A stretch of DNA of 64,000 nt from Streptomyces hyderabadensis (GCF_020404845.1 NZ_JAIOJZ010000015.1:1-64000), one strand, 5' to 3'. Numbered from the stretch's first letter, positions 44,276-53,954 are shown. Program-made: numbers and translations. The notes: a model not told the origin generated them from the letters alone.

Positions 44276-45199
44276 ATGAGCACATCGACGACCTTCCGGC
44301 CGGTCCTCGAGCGCATCGCCGAGGAGATCGAGCGGACCCCGGGCAGCGGGCGGCCCGCCGACTACATCCCCGCCCTCGCCGCCCGGGACCCGCGCCGCTT
44401 CGGCATGGCCGTCGCCGAACCGGACGGCACGGTCTACGGCGTGGGGGAGTGGCGGGAGCCGTTCTCCGCGCAGTCCATCACCAAGGTCTTCACCCTCGCC
44501 CTGGACCTGGCCAGGGAGGGCGACGCCCTGTGGGAGCACGTGGGCCGCGAGCCGTCCGGCAACCCGTTCAACTCCCTGGTGCAGCTGGAGTACGAGAACG
44601 GCATCCCGCGCAACCCGTTCATCAACGCGGGCGCCCTCGTCGTCACCGACCGGCTGCACACCCGTACCGGTGACGCGGCCGGCGAACTGCTCGCCTTCCT
44701 GCGCGCCGAGAGCGGCAACCCGGACCTGACCCACGACGAGGAGGTCGCCGCCTCGGAGGCCGCGCACGGCGACCGGAACGCTGCTCTGGCGCACTTCATG
44801 GCGTCGTACGGCAACATTGACAACCCGGTGCCGGTGCTGCTCGACCAGTACTTCCGCCAGTGCTCCGTCACCGCCTCCTGTGCCGACCTGGCGCTGGCGA
44901 CCGGCTTCCTGGCCCGGCACGGCATCCGCGCCGACGGCACCCGGCTGCTCAGCCGCAGCCGGGCCAAGCAGATCAACGCGGTGATGCTGACCTGCGGGAC
45001 CTACGACGCGGCCGGGGACTTCGCCCACCGGGTGGGGCTGCCGGGCAAGAGCGGGGTCGGCGGCGGGATCATCGCGGTGGTGCCGGGCCACTGCACGCTG
45101 TGCGTGTGGAGCCCCGGCCTGGACGAGCGGGGCAACTCGGTGGCCGGGGTGGCGGCCCTGGACCGCTTCACCACGCTCACGGGGTTGTCGGTGTTCTGA
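44276..45199 (+). CDS. glsA: Glutaminase A
   Basis: A 307-residue serine-dependent glutaminase converting glutamine to glutamate and ammonia. It has the beta-lactamase-like S-x-x-K in Q-S-I-T-K, the P-F-N-S-L-V-Q-L-E segment, R-N-P-F-I-N-A-G-A, the tyrosine motif (S-Y-G-N-I-D-N-P-V) and the K-S-G-V-G-G-G-I end. The protein is of normal length. GGGAG lies 10 nt before the ATG at 44276; ATG at 44267 is possible. Confidence 0.93.
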   Translation: MSTSTTFRPVLERIAEEIERTPGSGRPADYIPALAARDPRRFGMAVAEPDGTVYGVGEWREPFSAQSITKVFTLALDLAREGDALWEHVGREPSGNPFNSLVQLEYENGIPRNPFINAGALVVTDRLHTRTGDAAGELLAFLRAESGNPDLTHDEEVAASEAAHGDRNAALAHFMASYGNIDNPVPVLLDQYFRQCSVTASCADLALATGFLARHGIRADGTRLLSRSRAKQINAVMLTCGTYDAAGDFAHRVGLPGKSGVGGGIIAVVPGHCTLCVWSPGLDERGNSVAGVAALDRFTTLTGLSVF

Positions 45200-45217
45200 A
45201 GGTGCCCGACGAGGTCG

Positions 45218-46393
45218 TCAACTCCCGTCGTCCGGTACGAGCCTGAGCCGCAGGGCCAGTGCCACGACGCCCGCACCGAGCCCCGCGACGCTGAGGATCG
45301 CACCGGTCTCCGGCCAGCCCGGCCCGTCCTCGGCCGGCTCGGCCGCGGTCACCGCCGCGGGCGCCGCCTGCGGTCCCTGCCGGGGCCGGGCCCGCTCGGG
45401 GACCAGCGAGCCCACCGGGTCGACCTCCCCGTCCGCCGCGAAGCCCCAGTCCAGCAGGGCGCGGGCCTCCTCGTACACGGCGTGGCCGCCGCCCTCCTGC
45501 GGGTTCATCACCGTGACGACCAGGGTCCGTCCGTCGCGGCGGGCGGCGGCGATGAGCGTGTTGCCGGCGTTGCTGGTGTAGCCGTTCTTGACCCCGATCA
45601 GGCCCGGGTACGGCTCCACACCGTCGGCCCCGGTGAGCAGCCGGTTGGTGTTCATGATCCCGTACGAGCCGCCGTCGCGGCCGGGGAACACCGCGTCGAC
45701 CTTGGCGCAGTACCGCGCGAAGTCGGGGCGCCGCAGCCCTTCCCGGCCGAAGACCGCCAGGTCGTAGGCCGAGGAGACCTGGCCGGGGGTGTCGTACCCG
45801 TCGGGCGAGCGGACGTGGGTGTCCAGGGCGCCGAGCGCGCGGGCCTGGGCCTGCATCCGGGCCGCCGTGGCGCTCCAGCCGCCGGTGAGCGAGGCGAGGA
45901 CGTGCACGGCGTCGTTCCCGGAGTTGAGGAAGACGCCGTTCCACAGGTCGGAGACTCGGTAGGTCTGGCCCTCGACGACTCCGACCAGACTGCTGCCAGG
46001 ACCGATGCCGGACAGGTCCCCGGCGCTGACCTCGTGACGGATGCCGCCGGGCAGGGCGGGCAGCACCGTGAGGGCGAACAGCGTCTTGAGGGTGCTGGCC
46101 GGCGGCAGTTGGCGGTGCGCGTCGTCGGCCGCCAGTACGTCGCCCGTGCCGGCGTCGGCCACGACCCAGGACAGCGCGGAGACATCGGGAACCCGGGGCG
46201 CTCCGGGATGCGGCCGGACCTGGGTGCCGGAGCGGTACAGCGGCGACGGCCCGGCCGCCGCCGCAGCACCGGGCGGAGCGGGGTCCGGCCGTCCCGCGCG
46301 GGCGGCCGCGGTGGCGGGCACGAGCGTCAGCAGCCCCGCCACGCAGAGCATGCAGCTGGATCGAACCGCCCGGGATGAGAATCCGATAGTCAT
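45218..46393 (-). CDS. D-alanyl-D-alanine carboxypeptidase
   Basis: A 391-residue class-C-type low-molecular-weight penicillin-binding protein. It has a signal peptide (about 1-33), S-x-x-K in P-P-A-S-T-L-K, S-x-N in L-N-S-G-N-D-A, and K-N-G in G-V-K-N-G-Y-T where most have K-T-G. A Pro/Ala linker and one C-terminal membrane helix (about 362-382) anchor it outside the cell, where it trims pentapeptide side chains. The K-N-G variant could alter beta-lactam affinity. Confidence 0.9.
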   Translation of the reverse strand: MTIGFSSRAVRSSCMLCVAGLLTLVPATAAARAGRPDPAPPGAAAAAGPSPLYRSGTQVRPHPGAPRVPDVSALSWVVADAGTGDVLAADDAHRQLPPASTLKTLFALTVLPALPGGIRHEVSAGDLSGIGPGSSLVGVVEGQTYRVSDLWNGVFLNSGNDAVHVLASLTGGWSATAARMQAQARALGALDTHVRSPDGYDTPGQVSSAYDLAVFGREGLRRPDFARYCAKVDAVFPGRDGGSYGIMNTNRLLTGADGVEPYPGLIGVKNGYTSNAGNTLIAAARRDGRTLVVTVMNPQEGGGHAVYEEARALLDWGFAADGEVDPVGSLVPERARPRQGPQAAPAAVTAAEPAEDGPGWPETGAILSVAGLGAGVVALALRLRLVPDDGS

Positions 46394-46526
46394 ACCGCAA
46401 ACGTAGGAACGGCCCCCCGCACCGCCACGCTGACCGGGCCGGGTCCGCTCCGCAAGCACCCGGATGCCGTAGCCGACGCCGGCGGCGGGCGGGCGCGACG
46501 GTGCGACGGCACGGCCGGGGTGCGGA

Positions 46527-47669
46527 TCAGTCGGCGGGCAGCGTCGGCTGCACCTGCTTCAGGAACGTGGCGTTGTCCGGCGTCCGGCGCAGCCGCTCCA
46601 GCAGGGTCTCCAGGCCGGAGAGTCCGTCCCGGGTGCCCAGGAGTGCCCGGCGCAGCCCGCGCACGGCGGTCGTCTCGGCGGCGGAGAGCAGCAGCTCCTC
46701 GCGCCGGGTGCCGGAGCCGGTCAGTTCGACGGCCGGGAAGACCCGGCGGGAGGCCGGCTCCCGGCTCAGCCGCAGCTCCATGTTGCCGGTGCTCTTGAGT
46801 TCCTCGAAGTAGTAGTCGTCGGCGCGCGAGCCGGTCTCCACCAGGGCGGTGGCGAGGATGGTGAGGGAGCCGCCCTCCTCCGCCTTGCGGGCCGCGCCGA
46901 AGAAGCGCTTGGGCCCGAGCAGCGCTGCCGCGTCGACGCCGCCGCTGAGCGTGCGGCCGCCGGAGGAGGCGGCGTTGTTGTGCGCCCTGCACAGCCGGGT
47001 GAGGGAGTCGAGGAGGATCACCACGTCCTCCCCGGCCTCCACGAGCCGCTTGGCCCGCTCGATCACCAGCTCGGCGAGGGCGATGTGCTGCCTGGCGCTC
47101 TGGTCGAAGGTCGAGGAGTACACCTCGCCCCGCACCGAACGCCGCATGTCGGTGACCTCCTCCGGGCGTTCGTCGAGCAGCACCACCATCAGCCGGGCCT
47201 CGGGGTGGTTGCCCGCCACCGCGGCGGCGATCTGCTGGAGGAGGACGGTCTTGCCGGTCTTCGGCGGGGCCACGATCAGGCCGCGCTGGCCCTTGCCGAC
47301 CGGTGCGACCAGATCGGTGACGCGCCCGGTGAGGCCGGCCGCCGGGTGTTCGAGCCGCAGCCGCTCGTGCGGGTGCAGCGGGGTGAGGTCGGCGAAGTGC
47401 CGCCGGGTGCTCCGCCGGTCGGGGGTACGGCCGTTGACGCGGACGACGTCGGTCAGGGTGCGCCGCTCGCCGCACACCCCCTCGACGAGGTCGCCCTTGC
47501 GCAGCCCGTGCCGGCGGATCAACGCGGGGGAGAGGGCGGGGTCGTGGGGCCCGGGCTGCAGGCTGTCGCCCCGCAGGCGTCCCTTCCCGCCCGCTTCGAG
47601 GTCGAGGACACCGCTCGCGATCTGGGCCGGGGACTGCTGGGCAGGGGGGTGTTCGAGTGTGGTGGTCAT
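46527..47669 (-). CDS. rho: Short Rho transcription termination factor
   Basis: A 380-residue Rho ATPase. It keeps the Walker A loop (V-A-P-P-K-T-G-K-T), Walker B region (V-V-L-L-D-E-R-P-E-E-V-T-D-M), the Q-loop/R-loop area (S-S-G-G-R-T-L-S-G-G-V-D) and E-T-G-S-R-A-D. Before the ATPase core there are only about 120 residues, and the actinobacterial basic insertion domain of the main Rho (which makes it over 600 residues) is missing. The gene is therefore probably a second, compact Rho. ATG at 47669 follows AGGAC. A C-rich, G-poor stretch lies immediately upstream in the leader. Confidence 0.88.
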   Translation of the reverse strand: MTTTLEHPPAQQSPAQIASGVLDLEAGGKGRLRGDSLQPGPHDPALSPALIRRHGLRKGDLVEGVCGERRTLTDVVRVNGRTPDRRSTRRHFADLTPLHPHERLRLEHPAAGLTGRVTDLVAPVGKGQRGLIVAPPKTGKTVLLQQIAAAVAGNHPEARLMVVLLDERPEEVTDMRRSVRGEVYSSTFDQSARQHIALAELVIERAKRLVEAGEDVVILLDSLTRLCRAHNNAASSGGRTLSGGVDAAALLGPKRFFGAARKAEEGGSLTILATALVETGSRADDYYFEELKSTGNMELRLSREPASRRVFPAVELTGSGTRREELLLSAAETTAVRGLRRALLGTRDGLSGLETLLERLRRTPDNATFLKQVQPTLPAD

Positions 47670-48044
47670 GGTGGTCGGTCCTTTCGAGGACACGGGCATG
47701 GGACATGCGGAAGGAAGGGGGGAAGCCGCGTGAGGGGTCGGACGACACGCCTCCGGGCGGCGGGAACAGCACCTCGGACACGGCGGGGACGAGGTCCCTG
47801 CTCACGAGGTTGTGCTGAGAAGCGGACGCACCGGTCGCACCAGGACGGGCGGATCCGCGAACCGAAGGGGAACTGGCACCGGCGCCCCGATCAAGAGGGG
47901 CGTACACAAGTGCTGACTGCACCGTACCACGGCTGGTGCGCCGTGGCGGTGGGGTGGGACACATCGCGTCCCACCCCCTGCAACACCGCCGGTGCGGAGC
48001 CTGTTCCTGCTTCTCTTCCGTCTGCCGCGATGTCCGTACCGGGC
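47670..48044 (-). promoter_or_regulatory. Leader/promoter region of the short rho gene
   Basis: No gene is seen in these 375 bp. On the rho strand, about 47700-47730 reads as a pyrimidine-rich, G-poor tract resembling a Rho utilisation site, and CGCCCC/GGGGCG arms at 47885-47905 can form a small hairpin. Both fit an autoregulated rho leader, but no transcript data exist. Confidence 0.4.
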
Positions 48045-48464
48045 TCAGCCGGCCGAACGCGTCCGGGCCACCGGCGTCTGTCGCGCCTCCTCGGCGATCC
48101 GCTCGAACTGCGCGGCCATGGCCTCCTGGAGGGCCTGTGCGCCCGAGAGCGGACGCACCATCACCGTCAGCTCGTCGATGCGGCCGGACGCGTCGAGGTG
48201 CAGGAAGTCGCAGCCGCTGATCTCGCGGTCGCCCACCCGCGCCGCGAAGACCAGCGCGTGGTCTCGCCCGTCCGCCTCGCCGATGACGCGCTCGTAGCGG
48301 AAGTCCTCGAAGACGCGCTCGACCGCGCGCAGGATCGCCGCCGTGACCGCCTTGCCCCGGTAGGGCTTGAAGACGACGGGGCTGGAGAACACCACGTCGT
48401 CGGCCAGCAGCGCTTCGACGGCGTCCATGTCGTGTGCCTCGACCGCCGCACGGAATGCTCGCAT
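48045..48464 (-). CDS. SnoaL-like / NTF2-fold protein
   Basis: A 139-residue cone-barrel protein of the SnoaL_2 type: R-A-A-V-E-A-H-D-M-D-A-V-E-A-L-L-A-D-D-V-V-F-S-S-P-V, a central F-A-A-R-V-G-D-R-E-I-S-G-C-D-F strand pair and a final I-D-E-L-T-V-M-V-R-P. Such proteins are cyclases, isomerases or ligand-binding proteins; no specific role is evident. AAGGAG 5 nt before ATG 48464 decides the start over GTG 48470. It is divergent from a PadR regulator that may control it. Confidence 0.82.
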   Translation of the reverse strand: MRAFRAAVEAHDMDAVEALLADDVVFSSPVVFKPYRGKAVTAAILRAVERVFEDFRYERVIGEADGRDHALVFAARVGDREISGCDFLHLDASGRIDELTVMVRPLSGAQALQEAMAAQFERIAEEARQTPVARTRSAG

Positions 48465-48484
48465 CGCCACTCCTTCATACTGAA

Positions 48485-48496
48485 CTATTTGAATAG
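48485..48496. promoter_or_regulatory. PadR operator candidate
   Basis: CTATT-TG-AATAG, a perfect 12-bp dyad in unusually AT-rich DNA, lies between the divergent SnoaL-like and PadR genes. Confidence 0.5.
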
Positions 48497-48544
48497 GTGT
48501 GAAGTAGAGTAGTCGTCGGGATGCGTACTTGCTAGCGTGTCGAC

Positions 48545-49132
48545 ATGTCTCTCAAGTACGCCGTCCTGGCCGCCCTCCTGGAGGGCGAGGCCTCGGGCTA
48601 CGAGCTGTCCAAGGTGTTCGACGTGTCGCTCGCCAACTTCTGGCCCGCCACGCCGCAGCAGCTCTACCGGGAGCTGGAGCGCCTCGCGGGCGACGGACTC
48701 ATCGAGGCCCGGACCGTGCCGCAGGAACGCAGGCCCACCAAGCGGCTGTTCTCGCTCACCGAGGCGGGCCGGGAGCAGCTCGGCGTCTTCGCCGCCGCGC
48801 CGACCCGGCGGCCCACCGCCGTCCGCGACGAGTTCCTGATCAAGATGCAGGCCATGGACGGCGTCGACCCGGCCGCGGTCCGCGCGCTGGTCGAGGAGCG
48901 CAGGGCGTGGGCGCTGGGCAAGCTCGCCCGCTACGAGCGGGTGCGCGAACGCCTCCTGGACGGCCGTACCGAGGAGGAGCACCTGCGGGAGGCCGACCGG
49001 GTCGGGCCCTACCTCACCCTGGCCGCCGGAATCACCTTCGAACGGGAGAACGCCCGCTGGTGCGAGCGCGTGCTCACCGTGCTCGACGAGCGCCGCACTC
49101 CCGCGGGGCCCGCCGGGCAGCCCCTAGGCTGA
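48545..49132 (+). CDS. PadR-family regulator
   Basis: A 195-residue repressor with a PadR winged helix (Y-A-V-L-A-A-L-L-E-G-E-A-S-G-Y-E-L-S-K-V-F and Q-Q-L-Y-R-E-L-E-R-L-A-G-D-G-L-I) and a helical Vir-type dimerisation domain. TAGCGT ends 6 nt before the ATG, suggesting a leaderless start. It is divergent from the SnoaL-like gene and precedes a methyltransferase by 4 nt. Confidence 0.9.
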   Translation: MSLKYAVLAALLEGEASGYELSKVFDVSLANFWPATPQQLYRELERLAGDGLIEARTVPQERRPTKRLFSLTEAGREQLGVFAAAPTRRPTAVRDEFLIKMQAMDGVDPAAVRALVEERRAWALGKLARYERVRERLLDGRTEEEHLREADRVGPYLTLAAGITFERENARWCERVLTVLDERRTPAGPAGQPLG

Positions 49133-49136
49133 CCGG

Positions 49137-49862
49137 ATGTTCAGCCCCGAAGGTCCCACCCTGCGCGAACTCGCCGTCCAGGCGCTGTCGTCGGTCGAGC
49201 GCGGCTACGACCTGCTCGCCCCGAAGTTCGACCACACCCCGTACCGGACGCCGGACCGGGTGCTGGAGGCCGTGGCCCGCACACTGGAGCCGCTGGGGCC
49301 CTTCGGCGCCGGACTCGACCTGTGCTGCGGCACCGGCGCGGGCGTGGGCGTGCTGACCCGGGTGTGCCACCAGGCCGTGACCGGGGTGGACTTCAGCGCG
49401 GGGATGCTGGAGGTCGCGCGCGGGCGTGCGCTGCCGCCGGGGCCGGCGGTCTCCTGGGTGCGTGCGGACGCCCGCGCCCTGCCGTTCGGCCCCGCCTTCG
49501 ACCTCGTGGTGAGCTTCGGGGCGTTCGGGCACTTCCTGCCCCGCGAACTGCCGGGCCTGTTCGGCCAGGTGCGCTCCGTCCTGCGGCCGGACGGCTGCTT
49601 CGCCTTCCCCGTCGTCGCCCCGCCCCGGCCCGGCTCCCCGGGGTACTGGACGCTGCTCGGCTTCGACGCGGCGATGCGGGTGCGCAACGCGCTGTGGCGG
49701 CCCCCGTTCGTCATGTACTACCGGACGTTCCGGCTCGGGGACGTGGGCCGCGAGCTGTCGCGGGCCGGCTTCCGCACCGACCTGCACGCCCTGCCGGAGT
49801 TCGGACGCCGCCCCGACGGCAGCCCGCGGGTCCGGCTGGTCGTGGCCCGGCGGCTCCCGTAG
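49137..49862 (+). CDS. Class I SAM-dependent methyltransferase
   Basis: A 241-residue Rossmann-fold methyltransferase with motif I L-D-L-C-C-G-T-G-A-G, the acidic D-F-S-A-G-M-L motif II, and an A-L-P-F motif before F-D-L-V-V-S-F-G-A. It lacks a recognisable substrate domain. It starts 4 nt after the PadR gene, but TAGGCT 6 nt before its ATG could also drive it alone. Substrate unknown. Confidence 0.85.
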   Translation: MFSPEGPTLRELAVQALSSVERGYDLLAPKFDHTPYRTPDRVLEAVARTLEPLGPFGAGLDLCCGTGAGVGVLTRVCHQAVTGVDFSAGMLEVARGRALPPGPAVSWVRADARALPFGPAFDLVVSFGAFGHFLPRELPGLFGQVRSVLRPDGCFAFPVVAPPRPGSPGYWTLLGFDAAMRVRNALWRPPFVMYYRTFRLGDVGRELSRAGFRTDLHALPEFGRRPDGSPRVRLVVARRLP

Positions 49863-49871
49863 GCCGCCGGG

Positions 49872-50633
49872 TCAGCCGGCCGCGGGAAGGGTGAACTCGT
49901 AGACCAGGGCGTCCTGCCGGGTGTCCACCAGGAGATCGGTGATCTCCAGCGGCCGCGCGTACTGGTCGTGCACCCGCCGCACCACCCGGACCGACGCGGT
50001 GTCGGGCTGGAGCGTGATGGTGTCCCGGTGGTGCAGCGTCAGGCCCGCCCGGCGCATCCAGTCGTACGCCCGCCGCAGTTGCGCGCAGGCCACCCCGTCG
50101 GCCCGGTCGCGATAGCGGGCCAGCTCCTCGACCTCGGCGAGCGCCACGGCGGAAAACGATGTCACGGCCGTCCGCCTGCCGCTGCCCCCGGTCGCCGCCG
50201 ACGTGTAGTGGTGCATCAGGGTCGGCCGGCCCGGCACCAGCCCCAGCGCGGCGGCGTGCTCCGGCGGCGGCGTCCCCCACACGACGGTGGCCCGGTCGCC
50301 GGTGCGGGGCTCCGCGGCCCGGGCACCGACCGGGAAGACCAGCGGCGCCGGACTCCCGGCCGGCTCCCCCGGCAGGGCGACGTGACTGCCCCGCCGGTCG
50401 GTGGTGAGCAGGCCGTCCCTGCGCAGCACGTCCAGGGCCTGCCGTACGGTCTCCCGGCTGACTCCGAAGTGCTCCGCCAGCCGGCGCTCGCCGGGCAGCC
50501 GCTCACCCGGCGGGACGGTACCGTCGCGCAGCTCGCCGAGCAGTTGGTCGGCCACCCGTCGGTACAGGGGCGGCCGGGCGTCGGCGGGGGACGGACCGGC
50601 GGGGGACGGGGCGTGCGGGGTGGTGCGGGCCAT
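49872..50633 (-). CDS. GntR/HutC-family regulator (UTRA domain)
   Basis: A 253-residue regulator. The N-terminal GntR winged helix (L-Y-R-R-V-A-D-Q-L, P-G-E-R-L-P-G-E-R-R-L-A-E-H-F-G-V-S-R-E-T-V-R-Q-A-L) is followed by a UTRA ligand domain (about 90-250). DasR belongs to this HutC subgroup. A DasR-like site lies 65 bp upstream, so the protein may bind such sites or be a target of DasR. GGAGG about 7 nt before ATG supports the start. The gene before it on this strand encodes an acetylxylan esterase. Confidence 0.87.
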   Translation of the reverse strand: MARTTPHAPSPAGPSPADARPPLYRRVADQLLGELRDGTVPPGERLPGERRLAEHFGVSRETVRQALDVLRRDGLLTTDRRGSHVALPGEPAGSPAPLVFPVGARAAEPRTGDRATVVWGTPPPEHAAALGLVPGRPTLMHHYTSAATGGSGRRTAVTSFSAVALAEVEELARYRDRADGVACAQLRRAYDWMRRAGLTLHHRDTITLQPDTASVRVVRRVHDQYARPLEITDLLVDTRQDALVYEFTLPAAG

Positions 50634-50697
50634 GCCGCGCCTCCTGTTGATGACGTACGGTAGCCACGCGGGCTCGGTGCGCCACCAGGATTACCAT

Positions 50698-50709
50698 TGG
50701 TCTAAACCA
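50698..50709. promoter_or_regulatory. dre-like GntR/HutC operator
   Basis: TGGTCTAAACCA differs by one base from the core of the DasR responsive element (TGGTCTAGACCA). It lies between the esterase 3' end and the GntR gene start, in GntR promoter position. Confidence 0.65.
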
Positions 50710-50756
50710 GCTGGGAAGACCGGTCCGCCGGTTCGGCCGAAACACCACCCCGCACC

Positions 50757-51725
50757 TCAGGCGTAGCGGCTCAGCCAGCGCAGCTTCGCGGCCTCCTGGT
50801 ACGGCCCGCCGCCCTCGTGATCATTGAAGTCGTACACCTCGATCGTCCGGTCCTCGTGCGACCAGGCGTTGAACGCGGCGAAAACGGTCGACGGCGGGCA
50901 CGTCTGGTCCTCCAGGGCGGCCGAGAACAGGGCCGGCGCCCGGCCCCGCGCCGCGAAGTGCACGCCGTCGAAGTAGGACAGCGTGCGCAGCGCGTCCGCG
51001 GTCCGGCCGCGGTGCGTCTTCAGGTACAGCCCGACCTCGCGGTAGGGGTGCCGGTCGGTGAGCGTGGTCGCGCGCGGGAAGTCGCACAGGAACGGCACGT
51101 CCGGCGCGACGGCGGCCAGGTCCGGCACGAGCCCGCCCACCGCTATCGTTATGCCGCCGCCCTGGCTCGCGCCCAGCGCGACCGTGCGGGCCGGGTCGGC
51201 CAGCGGGTGGGAGCGGGCCGCCTCGACGGCGCGCACGGCGTCGGTGAACACCCGGCGGTAGTAGTAGTTCTCCGGGGCGTCCAGGCCGCGGGTCATGAAG
51301 CCCGGGTACGCGGGCGTGCCCCCGACCGGGTCCGGGGTGCCGCCACCGCCGCCCCAGGCGCTGCCCTGGCCGCGGGTGTCCATCACGAAGTGGGCCCGCC
51401 CGGTGGACGCCCACAGCAGGTGCTCGTGCGGCAGCCCGCGCCCGCCGCCGTACCCGACGAACTCCACGACCAGCGGCAGCGGCTCGGCCGCCGCGGCCGG
51501 CAGGGTCAGCCAGCCCTTCACCGGGTGACCGCCGAACCCGGCGAACGTCACGTCGTACACCCGCACCGTGGACAGTCCCGTGTCGACCGGCTCGAAGCGG
51601 GCGCCGAGGTCGTGCTCGCGGGCCTCGGCGAGCGTCTTGCTCCAGAACGCGTCGAAGTCCTCGGGCTCGGCCGACGCGCTGCGGTACGCGCGGAGTTCGT
51701 CGAGCGGAAGGTCGAACAGGGCCAT
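50757..51725 (-). CDS. Acetylxylan esterase (carbohydrate esterase family 7)
   Basis: A 322-residue alpha/beta hydrolase. It has the R-G-Q-G motif (D-T-R-G-Q-G-S-A-W), the nucleophile elbow G-A-S-Q-G-G-G, and the late D-x-x-C-P-P and N-D-H-E-G-G segments supplying Asp and His, all typical of CE7 acetylxylan esterase/cephalosporin-C deacetylase. No signal peptide is visible, so it removes acetyl groups from imported oligosaccharides in the cytoplasm, which would complement the bxl operon. The downstream GntR regulator may control it. Confidence 0.92.
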   Translation of the reverse strand: MALFDLPLDELRAYRSASAEPEDFDAFWSKTLAEAREHDLGARFEPVDTGLSTVRVYDVTFAGFGGHPVKGWLTLPAAAAEPLPLVVEFVGYGGGRGLPHEHLLWASTGRAHFVMDTRGQGSAWGGGGGTPDPVGGTPAYPGFMTRGLDAPENYYYRRVFTDAVRAVEAARSHPLADPARTVALGASQGGGITIAVGGLVPDLAAVAPDVPFLCDFPRATTLTDRHPYREVGLYLKTHRGRTADALRTLSYFDGVHFAARGRAPALFSAALEDQTCPPSTVFAAFNAWSHEDRTIEVYDFNDHEGGGPYQEAAKLRWLSRYA

Positions 51726-51843
51726 CGAGAACCGCCTTTGCGGGGAGACGCGGCAGACCGTGCGGATGATCACACGGTACGTGAGCGCCGCGAGGGGACG
51801 CCAGGTCCGGGCGTGCCCGACGACCGCGCGGACGGGGGCGCCG

Positions 51844-52428
51844 TCAAGCCCGGCGGTGGGTCCACTGCGGCTCGGTGAGCGCCCAGTCGCGGTCCCACTC
51901 CGCCATCCGGTGGCGCAGGGCCACCGCCCGTACGGCGCGGTGCGCGAGGAGCACCGTGAGCACGGTCCCGATGGTGGTGAACGAGCCGATGGTGGCGCTG
52001 TGCTGCCAGATCTCCGCACCGTCCGACGGCGGGGGCACGCTCCGGCCGCGGGAGTCCAGCCACACGTCGACCGTGTCACCGTGCCGGGTGTCGGCCGGCA
52101 CCCGTGCCGTGGTGCTCTGCTCCGTGCCGTCCGCCGCCTTCCAGTGCACGGTCGCACGGTACGTGTGCTGTCCGCCGAGCTGTCCCGTCGACAGGGAGCC
52201 GGGCGTCCGGTCCTCCACCGTGGCACGGACGTGCTGCCGCTCGGCCCGTTGCTCGGCGACGACCGCCTCGGCCCGTCCGTACCCCCACCACGCGGTGGCG
52301 GCACCCAGCGCCGGCGCGGCCACGAACAGCAGCAGCGCGACGACCACCGTGGTCCACGCCTCGACGACGTCCGACCGGCGCCGCAGCGGATTGCGCCGCC
52401 AGCGCCAGCCGCGTACCCGGGTTCGCAT
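51844..52428 (-). CDS. Rv1733c-like two-helix membrane protein
   Basis: A 194-residue protein with the build of actinobacterial Rv1733c-family proteins: a basic N-terminus (R-G-W-R-W-R-R-N-P-L-R-R-R-S-D), one membrane helix (about 24-48), an extracytoplasmic domain with V-P-A-D-T-R-H-G-D-T-V-D-V-W-L-D, and a second helix (about 145-167). Function is unknown. GGGGAGGT precedes the ATG at 52428. Confidence 0.78.
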   Translation of the reverse strand: MRTRVRGWRWRRNPLRRRSDVVEAWTTVVVALLLFVAAPALGAATAWWGYGRAEAVVAEQRAERQHVRATVEDRTPGSLSTGQLGGQHTYRATVHWKAADGTEQSTTARVPADTRHGDTVDVWLDSRGRSVPPPSDGAEIWQHSATIGSFTTIGTVLTVLLAHRAVRAVALRHRMAEWDRDWALTEPQWTHRRA

Positions 52429-52579
52429 GTCGACCTCCCCGCGATCACCGCGACCGGAGGAACGGACGGACGGCCGTCGAGCGCGGGGGCCGCCGCGCCT
52501 TCGTGTCGCGCCACGTGTGCGAGTGCCCGCACTGGACTGGTACCCAGTCCCGCGGGCCTCGCTCACGAACCGGGCGGGA

Positions 52580-53348
52580 TCAGCCGAAGCGCTCGACGCG
52601 GATCCGGTCCACCGGCTGTCCGGCCGCCACCAGCAGCCGCGACGCGTGTTCCGCGAACGCGTTGGACCCGCACACGTAGGCCTCCCAGCCCCCGTCCGGC
52701 GGCTCGGCCAGGAACGGCGCCAGGTGCGCCGGGGCCAGCCGGCCCACGGGCGTCCCGGGCGGCGCGGTACGGGTGAACACGGGCGTCGTCTCCGCGCCGT
52801 ACTCACCGGCGTAGATCAGCTCCTCGGGGCTCCGCGCGGACACCAGGAGCCGCAGCGGCACGCCGAGCCCGCGCGCCCGGTGGTGCCGCACCATCGACAT
52901 CAGCGGTACGACGCCGGAACCGGCGCCCAGCAGCAGCGCGGGCCGGTCACCCGGCCAGGCGAAGAAGCCGCTGAGCGGGCCGCGCACCTCGATCTCGTCG
53001 CCGGGCCGCGCCACCGTGTGGAACCAGCCGGACACCTCCCCGTCGGGCACCCGGTCCAGGGTCAGCTCGATGTGCCCGGACTCGTCCGGTGCGGACGCCA
53101 GCGAGTAGTGGCGCTGCGCCCGGTAGCCGTCCTCGGCGGTGAGCCGCAGCATCAGGTGCTGGCCGGGCAGGTGGCCGGCCCAGTCGGGCACGGCGAGGCG
53201 GAAGGTGGAGGCGCGGGGCGTCTCGCGGCGGATCTCGGTGAGCGTGGCCGTCTGCCACGTCCCGGCCACCCGGCCGTTCACCTCGATGCGCCCGGGCACG
53301 GCGAACCGCGTCGGGGCAGTGAAGGCACCCGCGGGGTGCGTGGCCGTC

Positions 53349-53356
<8 letters not shown>
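52580..53356 (-). CDS. Flavin-dependent ferredoxin reductase-like oxidoreductase
   Basis: A 258-residue FNR-like protein. It has R-x-Y-S motif R-H-Y-S-L-A-S for FAD, the L-L-L-G-A-G-S-G-V-V-P-L-M NAD(P) motif and a terminal V-C-G-S-N-A-F. No 2Fe-2S domain is attached. It overlaps the upstream molybdopterin oxidoreductase gene by 8 nt, so it probably donates or accepts electrons for that enzyme. GTG start at 53356. Confidence 0.87.
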
Positions 53357-53954
<598 letters not shown>

